DNA of 64,000 nt from Cryptomeria japonica (Eukaryota > Streptophyta > Pinopsida > Cupressales > Cupressaceae). The translations under genes and the position numbers were made by a program. Positions 34,666 to 44,853 of this stretch are shown here, one piece after another; within the stretch, counting starts at the first letter, position 1, and each line of letters starts with the position of its first letter. The notes below the pieces were generated by a model, which ran no database searches, was not told the origin of the DNA, and was given only the letters and a program-made list of their open reading frames with translations. Location of the stretch: NCBI RefSeq assembly GCF_030272615.1, contig NC_081414.1, positions 908,679,009 to 908,743,008 on the forward strand, in the 5' to 3' direction.

Positions 34666-35890
34666 TGTAGCGTCCTAAAATTGCGACACTTGCAATTTCG
34701 ACTGCATTTCGGTCTTCACGATGGTGACGCAACATGCAACCTGAATGGAGACCCCGAAACCTGATTACGACACTGAAAACTGCATTTTTCAAGCACCCTG
34801 GCCTGAACCTCCTTGCACCCTGCTGTCCCGGGAGGTGGGACCAGAGCACCCAGCGCCCTGGTCCCCCAGGACCATGGCGTCCAGCGCCCTGGTCCCTGGG
34901 TCCTATTTTGGGCCCGGTCTCTTTTGGACTTCGGGTCTTTTTGTTTGCAATTTGGAAATTAACTTTCCTGGTAGGCCTAAGGTCGAGAAAATCAGTCTAT
35001 CAGCCCTAAATGACAAGTATATAAACTACATATTCCTCTTTCATTCGATATGATGGAAAAAGCATGGAAATTATACTCAAGCATTCAAGCATTCAAGCAT
35101 TCCTTCAAGCAATTGATCATTTCAAGTCTCCATTCAAGGCTAAGTGTTGCATTCAAGACAAGGATTCAACCATTGAAGAGGAGATCACATACTACATGCT
35201 ACAACATACAACATACAACATCTATACCTTTGCACATAAGGATACAAACATCCTTACAACAAGGTATTAGTACTTGTTTTACATTACAGACATTTACATT
35301 TACAGCACTTGCTCATTTCTTGGTTAATTCCAAAACCGGGGTTTGACCTAAAGGCAAACCCCTAATCCCTAACCCCCCAATCGTCTTCTCTTTTCTATGT
35401 GTAGGTTGCAGGTACGCGGCTGAAATTGAAGATCTGGAATCCTTGGGCAGAGACGAACAGATCCCCCTTCGTTTCGCGGATTTTTCGGAGGACCGTGGCG
35501 CCGGGCGCCATCGTCCCGACAACTTTTGTTCAAATTTGCAGGACAGCGCCGTATTGACATTTTACTGCTAATTCCAGGTCCGCAGCTTCATCCTATATCG
35601 CTATCTCAGTTTATAAGCGAATTTTTCTCACTTTCTATGCATTCTTAGCTTAATTCTTCTATGCACATTCTTACAAAAGAGGGTAGCCTTGCTGTCATAA
35701 CCCTTGAAACTCATTTAGCATCCAATCTTGCATTGCGTGGGATTGGATCTTGTGGGTTTCAACCCCTCTTTTGAATGTAAAGTCTCTCCCCTAAGTGAAA
35801 ACCATCAACCCTAGTGAATCTCCCTTCTCTCTCCTTGGAGTTGGAAGAGGGGAGAGCAACTAGGGTTCGATCGCGATTTTCCACTTTACA
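34666..35890 (+). repeat. TR-GAG 3' LTR (1,225 bp)
   Basis: Near-identical to 28094-29319, from TGTAGCGTCC to CCACTTTACA. CTAAC follows at 35891-35895 and matches the bases before the left LTR. Confidence 0.9.
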
Positions 35891-35895
35891 CTAAC

Positions 35896-37258
35896 AGGTA
35901 CTTGGTGACAACCAGTATATGCATAGGAGACAACCAGTGGATCAAAATGACTCAAAAATAACAGAGAGATCCAATAGAGATTATCATAGGAGCATCAAGG
36001 ATAACGGTTTATATTGTTTAACTCCAACCGGTATTGATTGTTCCAACCGATATTTGCTGATTGTATGATGAGTTATCCTCACCGACAAGATTTGGTAGTA
36101 TTTTTGTGATGAGTTATGATCACTTGACCAGATACACTACACCTAGGTAATTGTGTAATGATTTCTAGAGGCCAACATGAAATCTAAATGTCTATTTATT
36201 GACATCACAATTAGTTATTTTTGAATGAGAAAAAGTGATATGTTGTGTAAAGGAAGAAGTGTTAAGTCACAAAGTATGTTGGTAAAGAGGAATTAAGTGC
36301 GCAGAAGAGGATCTATACAAGCAATTTGTGCTATCACTAGATCACATCACCTATTGTTTTCTAACCACTGCAACAGTCAAATCCCCTAACCGGGTAAGCT
36401 CTAACAAGCTTCATTATTCAAATCCTCTAACCAGGTGATCCATTAGTTTGCATTCAGAAATCCTCCATCGAGGTTACTTCTTATAGGGTATATCTTTTAA
36501 TTAAGCTTTGGGATCTTTAACAGGCTTCGCTCCTAGCAGAGCATATTTGTAGACCCTAACCGGTCAGTTAAATATTACTGCAGATAGTTAACTTTTGCGT
36601 CCCATCTCATCGTGGTTTTTACTTATTGTAAAGCCGACTTGTGGGAGATTAATTTTGCTAGTGTAGATATATAAGACTAATTTGGATGATGCATTTGGTG
36701 TGAGATATGATGTGATAGACTATTTTGAAGTGATTGAGCATAGTTTTACATGTGCATTTTGATCTTGGTTGATTCGAGAAGTAGTTGCAGAGCATTAATA
36801 GAGAAGATAAGCAGATCAGTTGCAGCGGATCATTTTGCACTTAACCAAAACTGATTTTTGGCATAATTAGATGTTATTCTCCATTTAACTACTTATTGTA
36901 GTCCATTTGTGATCTCTTGTAAGGCAGCGAGCCTTCCTCTAGGGTTGTTTCCCTATTTTTGTAACTTGAGCAGTGATCTCTAGGTAGTGTGCCTGAATGC
37001 AAGTGCATTCCCTTTTGTAATATTGTTTCTCTACATGCCATAGTGGAAAAATATTGTGGGTTCAAATCCCACCATGGTTTTTCCCTTTTGGGTTTCCACG
37101 TAAAAATATTGGTGTTATGGTTGCATGGTTATTTGTTTTTTGTTGTTGCACTTTACTTTCTTTCTTATGCATCCAATGATTAAAGCATCAGAATATCAAG
37201 TTTAAAATTTGTAGAATGCTGATTCAACCCCCCCTCTCAGTCTTCCTTAATTCCAACA
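35896..37258 (+). repeat. Element B 5' LTR, right piece
   Basis: Continues the LTR interrupted at 28093; the whole LTR would be about 1,528 bp. GATATATAAG at about 36665 is a TATA box candidate. The conserved ends are present: GGTTTTTCCCTTTTGGG near 37077 and GATTCAACCCCCCCCTCTCAG at 37220-37240, then TTCCAACA at 37258. Confidence 0.75.
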
Positions 37259-37260
37259 AT

Positions 37261-37274
37261 TGGTAATGGAGTCT
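37261..37274 (+). promoter_or_regulatory. Element B primer site overlapping the gag start codon
   Basis: TGGTAATGGAGTCT lies two bases after the LTR end. It keeps TGGTA but departs from TGGTATCAGAGC. The first gag ATG (37266) falls inside it. Confidence 0.5.
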
Positions 37275-38468
37275 AGTTCCTCTGAGGAAACCTAACCACT
37301 TGAGGAAGGTCTAGGAGATGAAGCTATGGTTTCCAGTTTGCAGAGACTTCTTTGTGTGGCACTTGAGGATCTTGATGCAACAAGAAATGAAATAAATTCC
37401 CTAAAGAAAAAATTGAATGCAATTGAATACTTCATTAAAGATTTGAAAGAAAAAGTCAACACTTCAAGAGACAAGAGGAAAGAGCTGATGGAGAAACATG
37501 AGAAAAGCATTGAAGACCAAAGCAAAACTGATGAATGTGAAAAGCTTGCTAGAGAGAATGTTGTATTGAATAACGAGAGACAATCCATTGTGATGAAGCT
37601 GACTAAGGAGATTGAACACCAGAAGAAGAATGAAGAAAGTTTGATTCAATCATTGAAAGACATATCAGATGAATGCTACAAGCTTGCCTATGAGAATGAT
37701 CAAGTGAAGCTTGAGTTGATGCAATCAAGGAATGATGGACAAGAACTTGAAAGGCAAATTGTTTCCTTAAGAGATGAACTTGCTACTGCAAATTAATATA
37801 AAGACAAATTTAATGCTAGCTCAGCAAGGCTTGATGAGATGTTGGATAGTCAGATACATGGAAAAGACATGGGAGGACTTGGATATGAGAAAGGAGAATC
37901 CTCCGATTTGGGACAGAGCTTGATGCAAAAACCTAATCATCAGAAGAGAAATAATCATTTGGTAAGACAACCTAATGTTTATAAATTTAATGGTAGATGT
38001 TTCATTTGCAATAAATTTGGTCATATGGAAAATCAGTGCAGAAGTACGATGAATAATGTGAACAATGGTCCTACCTTTACCGGTCAGTGTTTCATATGCA
38101 ATAATTTTGGTCACAAATCAAACATGTGCAAAGTAGTAATGAATAATTTTCAAAACAAGAGATGTTATGCTTGTGGGATGTTTGAACATATCTCTAACCA
38201 ATGTAGGATGAGACCAAATCAGATGAATTTCAGACCTATGCAAAGAAATGTTGTTTTCCATGCATGCAACAAACAAGGTCACATTGCAAAACATTGCAAA
38301 AGCAAGAATAATGGTTCGGTAAACAAGAACAAATCAGATGAGAAAGACAAAGAAAATGTAGATGATATAAGAGATTGACATAAGAAGATGTGGGTTAATA
38401 AAGATAACTCTAATGTGCAGAATGGCTCCACACCTAAATCCAATGATGGAACCTCATCTGATAATTAG
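37266..38468 (+). pseudogene. Element B gag: coiled coil plus four CCHC knuckles
   Basis: One frame from ATG 37266 to TAG 38468 with stops at 37293 (TAA), 37794 (TAA) and 38376 (TGA). Codons about 20-175 are a long charged coiled coil (LKEKVNTSRDKRKELMEKHE and heptads to QIVSLRDELATAN). The knuckles at 37990-38300 are CFICNKFGHMENQC, CFICNNFGHKSNMC, CYACGMFEHISNQC (His spacing kept, Gly lost) and a fourth that has lost its first Cys (FHACNKQGHIAKHC). A basic/acidic tail follows. It should bind genomic RNA and self-assemble. The usual Copia UBN2 capsid core is not evident, which sets this gag apart from C1 and C2. Confidence 0.75.
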
Positions 38469-38875
38469 GGCTTTTTGGCTGTAGGGGGAGTTTTGCATAC
38501 AGATTCATATAACCCCCTCTTTGGTGACTTGTATCTGCTTTTGAAAGGTTGCAGAAGGTTTAAATCATGTATGCAGATGTTATCTAGAAGAGCTGATGGA
38601 GATTTAAGGCTCCGGTAAGCGATTTCATGAAAATCAAGGTAACTAGTTGAAGCATTTATTACAATATAGAATTAGGTTTTCAAAGGTTAAAAGGGCATTT
38701 CAAAGGTTTATTTTTCACAATGTGATCAAGAGAAAAGAGCACTGTAGCGAAGAGAGGAGATTTTGTGATCTAAATCGAGCTTGTAGTGATTCGAAAGCAA
38801 TTTCTTGTTCTTGGTTGAATCAAAAGGTATTTATATGTTTCATGAATCTATCCATTTTTTAACTCTAGATTCATA
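38469..38875 (+). other. Element B spacer between gag and ORF2
   Basis: No ORF of note. It contains a purine tract, TAGGGGGAG (about 38484), followed by sequence matched in position by the spacers of copies A and C. Confidence 0.45.
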
Positions 38876-41510
38876 ATGTCATCATCATCTAGAATTGCTA
38901 CCCCCTATTGGTTGTTGAGATTAAGGATAGGGCTAGACCTATTTTTAAAAGACACCCCTTTAAGTCTGTTGAAGATGATCTAGAAGGAGCATTTTTTTCG
39001 GTGCCCTATGACGTTATTCACAACAAGGATATCATGGAATACATCCATTGTGATCTTGAGGATCTTGGTAGTGTTGATCTGTTATCCCTGTACAACAAAC
39101 ATTTGGCAGACAACTTGGGGAACATTAAACCAAAATATAAGAATCTTCACGTCAAGGGTTTTGCACAGTTCATACATTTCTCATTATTTGATGAAGCCGA
39201 ATGGATTCGGTATGTCCTCGGCCAAGTCCATGATGAGTTCATGTGGCTAGGTAGGCCCTATAAGATCACTAAGAAAGCAATTTAAGTTGCGACATTCCTG
39301 AGTGAAACCAATGAAGTACCTAGTTTGAGAAAGGTATCAAATAACACTGTAATAGACACTACTGGTTCGAAGTTTGACAATAGAGCAATGACTATCAATG
39401 ACATCCTAGAGCACAATGTCCGATTCACATCAATGATGGTTGGTTACAAATGTTATCAATCAAGAAGACATAATTTGGTCTCTGACACTACAATATTTTC
39501 AGCCTATTAGATGCTTAAGGAAGATAAGAGGTATGATCTATGCACAATACTTTTGAATGAACTGATAAGTAACTTGAAGAAGATTAAATAGGTCAAGAAA
39601 TACACTTTCAAGTATGGGTCTCTTCTTATTTTCTTGGCATTATATTTTTTGAATGAGATCCTCGGTATAAAAAGGAAGGCCCAATGGGCCTATGATAGAT
39701 CGATGGCAATGAAAATCAATCAAGGGTTGTGGGGCATAGGTGATGCCATAATAAGAATATCCACATTATGGGACTATTTCAAGACATTTTAGGCCTCCAT
39801 GAAAGCCCGAGAAAGATTCCCTAAGGAGATTGTAGAGAAGTATGAGCAGAAAATTTGCTTCATAGTTGATAAAGATCAATGCCATATGGAAGCGGTTGAG
39901 CCAAGGATAGTTTGGATCATGCCCATGGGGTATAAAGTTGATTCTGTTACACTTGAAGCATACGCTCAACATCTATTGAGCCAACTAGTAGATCCTAAGG
40001 AAGAAATATTTGGCACCTTTAAGGAGAAGGACTTAATCCTTCACAATCAATTCATTGATATTGGTAGGAGGAGAAAGATTAGAAAGGAAACAAAAGCAGT
40101 TGCAGAACAAATGGGACTAACAAAGGAAGCTATATAGAGGGCTAGAGCTCAAAATATTCTAAAGGAAGAGGATGTTATCAAACCACATCCTAAACTGGTG
40201 TCCTCATCTTCTAAGAAATCCAAAGCTAAGCCTAGTAAATCTACACCTATTTCTAGAGTGAAGAAATCGGTACCTCCACTCAACCCAAGCCAACAGTATC
40301 AACTGATGGAGTTGAGAAGAGTAAAAAGGAGAATCGTTCGAGGTAGTATGTTACAACTGAGGAGGAAATAGAGTCGGATGAAGAAATATAGAAAGTTAAG
40401 AAGACTGCTACTTATAATTGAGTAGTTAGGAAGCCATCTAGTGATGCTCCACCCTCCAAGAAGAAAAGGACTCAAGGAGAGCGATCCAAAAATCCTACAG
40501 GGATAAAGAAGTAGAAATCAGAGATAGATGAAGCTTTGGAATCTGGTAAGGTTGAGTTAATCCCTCCTAAATCCTTGGAAGATATAAAAAATAAAATCAT
40601 TAAGGATGGAAATTTGAATAATCTTTCCATATATTATGAGAATGTGGATGATAAAGAGAAAAGAGAAATTGAGGAAGTACTTGTTCAATATATGAATAAC
40701 TTTAGTAGAGCTCTAATTGAATTATCATCAGAGTTACCTAAAGAGTTATAACATAGTCTTGATATATGGAGAAATATTGCCTACCGGAAAGATGAAGAAA
40801 TGCATGAATATGTATTGGTTAATACTTGTTCAGTTATCTCTAGGGATGAAGTTGAAATATTACTGAAATCGACAAAAGAGAAATTCAGAAGCAAGAGAAG
40901 GGTAAACAAAATAATGCTCAGTAAAATTGATGAAGTTGCAAAAGTGACTAAGCAAATAATACAAGACTTTTTGGTAGAACTGAGATATGAGGTGAATTAG
41001 ACAGAGGATGCCACCCAGCTGATAAAGAACATTCTTGAAGACACTTCCCTTCCGGAAGTAACTAAAGAAGTCTCTAGTGGTCAGAAGGAACAACTATCTG
41101 TTGATCTAGTTGAAACAACACAAGATACACCTTCCGAGAATCTAATAGTAGACATCTCTGGTGAAGCTACTCAGGAGCCTCCTGAGATAGAAGTAATTGA
41201 AAAAATGATAGTTGAGGAGATTGTAAAAGTAAAGAAGAGCATGCGTGTAGAGGTTGAGAAGGAGAAGAGTGATGAGAAAATAGATAAACCTCTAGTAACC
41301 ATGTCTATAATCAATTTCTCTAACAAAGGTAAGCAAATTGATGTTGAGGATGACTTTTCTCATGGTCCATTTGATTTAAGAACTCTTTCCCCTCTTCAAG
41401 CATTGAAAGTTGCTACCCAAGCTTAGATTAAGGAAAGTGAAGACCTATTGAAATCTCAGTTCGAAGATAAAGAAGTCATCTCTCTTGCAACTGAGGTTTA
41501 GGAAGAGCTT
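38876..41510 (+). pseudogene. Element B ORF2: unknown protein, C-terminus cut by element C
   Basis: ATG 38876 begins MSSSSRIATP; a frameshift near 38905 then gives LVVEIKDRARPIFKRHPF. Conserved points match copies A and C in order: LEDLGSVDLL (about 39056), MMVGYKCYQSRRHN (about 39434), KKYTFKYGSLLIFLALYFL (about 39597), ICFIVDKDQCHMEAVEPR (about 39850), MGYKVDSVTLEAY, then a Lys-rich linker (about 40190-40520) and helical blocks. Frameshifts and TAG/TAA stops occur throughout. Sequence ends at 41510 at the element C LTR, so the last part of the protein (about 170 codons by comparison) is missing. Confidence 0.7.
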
Positions 41511-42441
41511 GGTGGAATCCAATAACATTGAGAGGGGGGGTGGTGAATCAATGTTATACCGGTATGATCAATTTTAACCTTATTAAAACATACATACACC
41601 AACTGGTATACCGGTACATATAGAATTGAAAGAAGTAAAGCAACTAATAAGCCAATCACATAAATGAATACCATGACACACAGAATTATATGTGGAAAAC
41701 CTCAAAGAGGATAAACGATGGTGGGATTTGTGACCCACAATATCAATCCACTGGCCATATGAAGAGATATTACAAAATATAGGGGCCTACACTTGCAGGA
41801 AGGCTTACAGCCTAGAGGATACTACTCAATCACAAAAGGAGCCTCACTGACTACATATAAATCCATACTACAATCTGAAGAAATGATTGAACTGCTAAGA
41901 TAGCATCTTCTATGCCAGAATATAGTTCTGGCTAAGCTTTGTCTATTCCGGTCAGAAACCCTAAACCTTTTACTAGAATAACCCTTTAAAAAAATATCCT
42001 CATACATAATTTATCTGATATATTTCACGTCTTCTATCGATCCATATTCACATGCCTATCATCATCCACATATATCAAAATGATCTAACCAACTACCTAT
42101 ATACCCTTTACAATTTATCATGCCTTATGTCAGCTTACAAAGATAATTACAATATCAATATACATGTCGGCTAGATAACATAAATACATGAATATCAAAA
42201 GCAATTGCCAATGCCAGATCTAAAAGATGTCAGCCTCCAATACTGAATACTTTATTCTAAACCATGTCGGCTTGCATTGTCAGTAACCAAAGAAATCCTT
42301 TCAACCTGCTAGTGCCAGTGAAGTATCTGTGCAATGCCTACCAGTACACAATTGAACCAAAATGTGAAGCCGGAACAAGATACCATGTTGCCATCAATGA
42401 CAACATAGTGAAACCAACTAATTGAGTGTCAATTGCCAACA
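41511..42441 (-). repeat. Element C 3' LTR (931 bp)
   Basis: The plus strand runs TGGTGGAATCCAATAACATT ... GTCAATTGCCAACA. It has the G-rich block near 41530-41550 and GTGGAAAACCTCAAAGAGG near 41692, and resembles the element A LTR throughout. Confidence 0.8.
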
Positions 42442-42660
42442 ATCTCCCACTTTGGCATTGATGGAAACACTCATGTGAAAAATGATCATGGTTTCATCTG
42501 TCGGTTTCATCCTGAGCCTACTCCCCCTGAGCTGAATATTCATCAATACAAATTACTCCATATCTACATAGTTCCATATCTCCCCCTAATGTATACAAAT
42601 CCCTTTTTCTTTTTCTTTTTCTTTTTCACATCTATATCACTCCCTCTTTGACATCAATCC
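42442..42660 (-). promoter_or_regulatory. Element C polypurine tracts
   Basis: The minus strand next to the LTR reads CCAAAGTGGGAGAT then TGTTGGC. Further tracts occur at about 42520 (CAGGGGGAGTAG), 42582 (TAGGGGGAGAT) and 42640 (CAAAGAGGGAG). The layout matches element A. Confidence 0.7.
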
Positions 42661-42745
42661 CATCAAAATTCCAAAAAGGATACCAAAAATCCAAAACCAG
42701 GACGAAGAATGAAAAGACTATACAATGAATATCCCAAAAAATACC

Positions 42746-42843
42746 TTACCAAAGCTTAATATATTTAAAAATTTCCGGATAGGCCTTCTCCAAAATCTCT
42801 AGATAAGTATCCAACCAGATTTTAAAATGCCAGAAATAGATAT
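42746..42843 (-). pseudogene. Element C ORF2, C-terminal end
   Basis: The minus strand gives IWLDTYLEILEKAYPEIFK and a TAA at 42746-42748. This matches the element A ending (IGWDTYLQLLDKAHPEILK). G2 separates it from the rest of ORF2 at 58520. Confidence 0.8.
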
Positions 42844-43636
42844 TGTCTATGGTGAAAATGGATAACAATAATAACAATATTGAAAGGCTAAATGAATTCA
42901 ACCACAAAACCCTAGCCTAACAACAACAAAGATCTACCATAACATATGAAGATTACCTAAGACAATGTAAATAAAACAAAATCACAAAGATTATACCATT
43001 ACATGTCCAATAGGGTTTGAATCTCCATTCTTCCTATCTCCATTGATCTTGCTTGATATATTTGCTCTCAGATTTTATATGCACAAGAGCTCAACAAAGA
43101 ACGGAATGTGGTTGCAAGTAGGATCGTAGTGTAGTCAAAATGATCATTAGAATGCTTCATTAGCATGAGTGATTAGGATCATTAGGGTTTGACAATGAAG
43201 AAAGCATCTTCTTAAATAGAAGACACAATATGAAATGGAGGGTTAAGATTGAGAGGTGTAAAAAGGAGGTCGGCTAGGATTAGAGGGTAGGTAGAAGAAA
43301 TAATAAAATAATGAAAGGGGTAGGTAGTGTATGAATTAAGAGATGAATGACATGTGTCATGTGTAGAAAAAGCTAATGAATTGATTAAATAAATAAAGAT
43401 TTATTTAATTAATAGAAGAAGTAGGATAATTAAATAAATAAAATATTTATTTAATTTAGGAAAAGGATAATTTAAATAAATAAATGTATTTATTTAAATG
43501 AGAAATAAGGCTAGAAAAGGATAAATGAATTAATTAAATAAATAAAGATTTATTTAATTAATAGAAGAATTAGGCTTAGGTAATTAAATAAATAAAATAT
43601 TTATTTAATTAGACTGGACAATTTTGGGTGTCTACA
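42844..43636 (-). repeat. G2 3' LTR (793 bp)
   Basis: The plus strand runs TGTCTATGGTGAAAATGG ... TTTTGGGTGTCTACA. Read on the minus strand it starts TGTAGACACCC. The first 250 bp of that orientation (43380-43620) hold five consecutive AT-rich palindromes. A TATA-like TATTTAAG is on minus near 43215. Confidence 0.9.
43380..43620. repeat. Five consecutive AT-rich hairpins in the G2 LTR
   Basis: Each unit is an inverted repeat of AATTAAATAAATAAA with TTTATTTAATT around a 2-6 base centre, spaced about 45 bp apart. The same set is in the other LTR at 58255-58500. Confidence 0.8.
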
Positions 43637-43652
43637 TTTTGCCCCTCTTTGA
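43637..43652 (-). promoter_or_regulatory. G2 polypurine tract
   Basis: The minus strand reads AAAGAGGGGCAAAA immediately before TGTAGACACCC. Confidence 0.8.
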
Positions 43653-43883
43653 GACAATGCAACTTGTCGCGTTGTTTCAAAGAAGATAAGATGAACTAAT
43701 ACAAAGTTGCCCTAGCATGGGAATGATATGCCCCCTCGAGAGATTGGATGAAAATGTCTGAAAAGATTGCAGACAATCTCTCGATAAGAAAGAAAGGCTA
43801 GAATGGATAGACCGAATAAAGTGACAAAGTCATGGGATAATGAAGACTGACTCGGGAAACGAAAGCGAGGGCTAGGGGTAGTC

Positions 43884-43892
43884 TATAAGATA
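43884..43892 (+). promoter_or_regulatory. Candidate TATA box of the antisense gene in G2
   Basis: TATAAGATA lies about 100 bp upstream of the ATG at 43983, on the strand opposite to gag-pol. Position and sequence fit a plant TATA box; there is no direct evidence of transcription. Confidence 0.45.
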
Positions 43893-44048
43893 GACCTCGG
43901 GCAAAAGACATCCTCATTGTCATCTACACCTTCACGAGATCATAGTGCAGAGCGAGAAAAAGAGCAGCAGCAGTCAGCAGCGATGGCTTTCGTACACAGA
44001 TTCGACCGCATTCACCGATTTCAGAGACCAGCAGAGGCAGGAGAGCCG

Positions 44049-44853
44049 GTAAGTACCACCAAACCTCCTCGTACTTTGACGCATTCAATTTTTTCATTAA
44101 TTCATGGTAGTTTAGCAATAAATGTGCTTAGGAATAGGGCACAAAAAAGTGCAAAAACGTGCAACCACGTCTGTGTCAGTGCCAGGCGCGTCTGTGTCCG
44201 CCAGGCGCGTCTGTGTCAGTTCCAGGTGCGTTTACGTCTGGAACCACGTTTGTGCTTGATGCGGGCGTGTTTATGTCTTGTAGGGGCCTTTATGTTCCAA
44301 AGTCGCGTCTATGAGTGATTTAGGTATGTTTATGTCAAACAGGCGCGTTTGCATTGTGTAAGCGCGCTTGTGCAGTCAAGAGGCGCGTTTGTGAGTTTAA
44401 AGCGTGTTTATGTCAGAAAATGCAAGGTTTTAGTCTTCTAGGTCAAATCGGCAGTTCTGTGATGAACATACGCTGTCGATTGGATAAGCTGCTGAGAGGA
44501 TACACTCAAGTAGGTCCTCTAGGAAGACTAGGATAGATCAAGGCACTTTGTGATGAACAGGGAGCACCAAGATAGAGTACTTTGTGATGAACAAGGAGTA
44601 CCCAAAGTGTGAGCAGCACTTTGTGATGAATAGGGAGTGCTAAATGTGAGTAACACTTTGTGATGAACAGGGAATGTTACACACGTAGTACTTTGTGATG
44701 AACAGGGAGCACTACTAGGATAGAAGCAACACTTTGTGATGAACAGTGAGTGTCACTAGGATAGATAACCATATGCATTTAGATAGCAAGTAGCATTTTG
44801 TGATGAACAGTGAATGCCACCATGACTGACATGATTGATTTGTTTGACTGCAG
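44049..44853 (+). other. Predicted intron of the PMD gene (805 bp)
   Basis: Donor GTAAGT, acceptor TTTGACTGCAG, phase 0 on both sides. It contains the GCGTCTGTG-type repeats (44158-44400) and the 37-bp repeat array. Stops are present in all frames, supporting non-coding status. Confidence 0.65.
44541..44823. repeat. Tandem repeat of about 37 bp, seven copies
   Basis: CACTTTGTGATGAACAGGGA recurs seven times with variable 15-25 bp spacers; the last two copies are more widely spaced. It lies within the predicted PMD intron, just before exon 2. Confidence 0.85.

Larger units (their letters stand above)
28094..35890 (+). mobile_element. TR-GAG: complete non-autonomous Gypsy-type element, gag only
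   Basis: Two LTRs of about 1,225 bp (28094-29319 and 34666-35890), a primer site (29322 on), one long gag frame (30502-33927), a polypurine tract (34651-34665) and a perfect CTAAC target duplication (28089-28093 and 35891-35895). The LTRs differ at only a few percent of positions by eye, so insertion is fairly recent. There is no RT, RNase H or integrase. This matches the class known as terminal-repeat retrotransposons with gag (TR-GAG). Its gag resembles that of G2, so a Tat-like element is the likely supplier of enzymes. Confidence 0.9.
27929..41510 (+). mobile_element. Element B: plus-strand member of the A/B/C family, 3' end lost
   Basis: 5' LTR (27929-28093 plus 35896-37258, split by TR-GAG), primer site overlapping the gag start (37261), gag with four knuckles (37266-38468) and ORF2 (38876-41510), where element C has inserted. 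No pol is present between gag and ORF2. It is inserted in the RT of G1 after ATCAT (27924-27928). The 3' LTR is not in the window. Confidence 0.8.
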
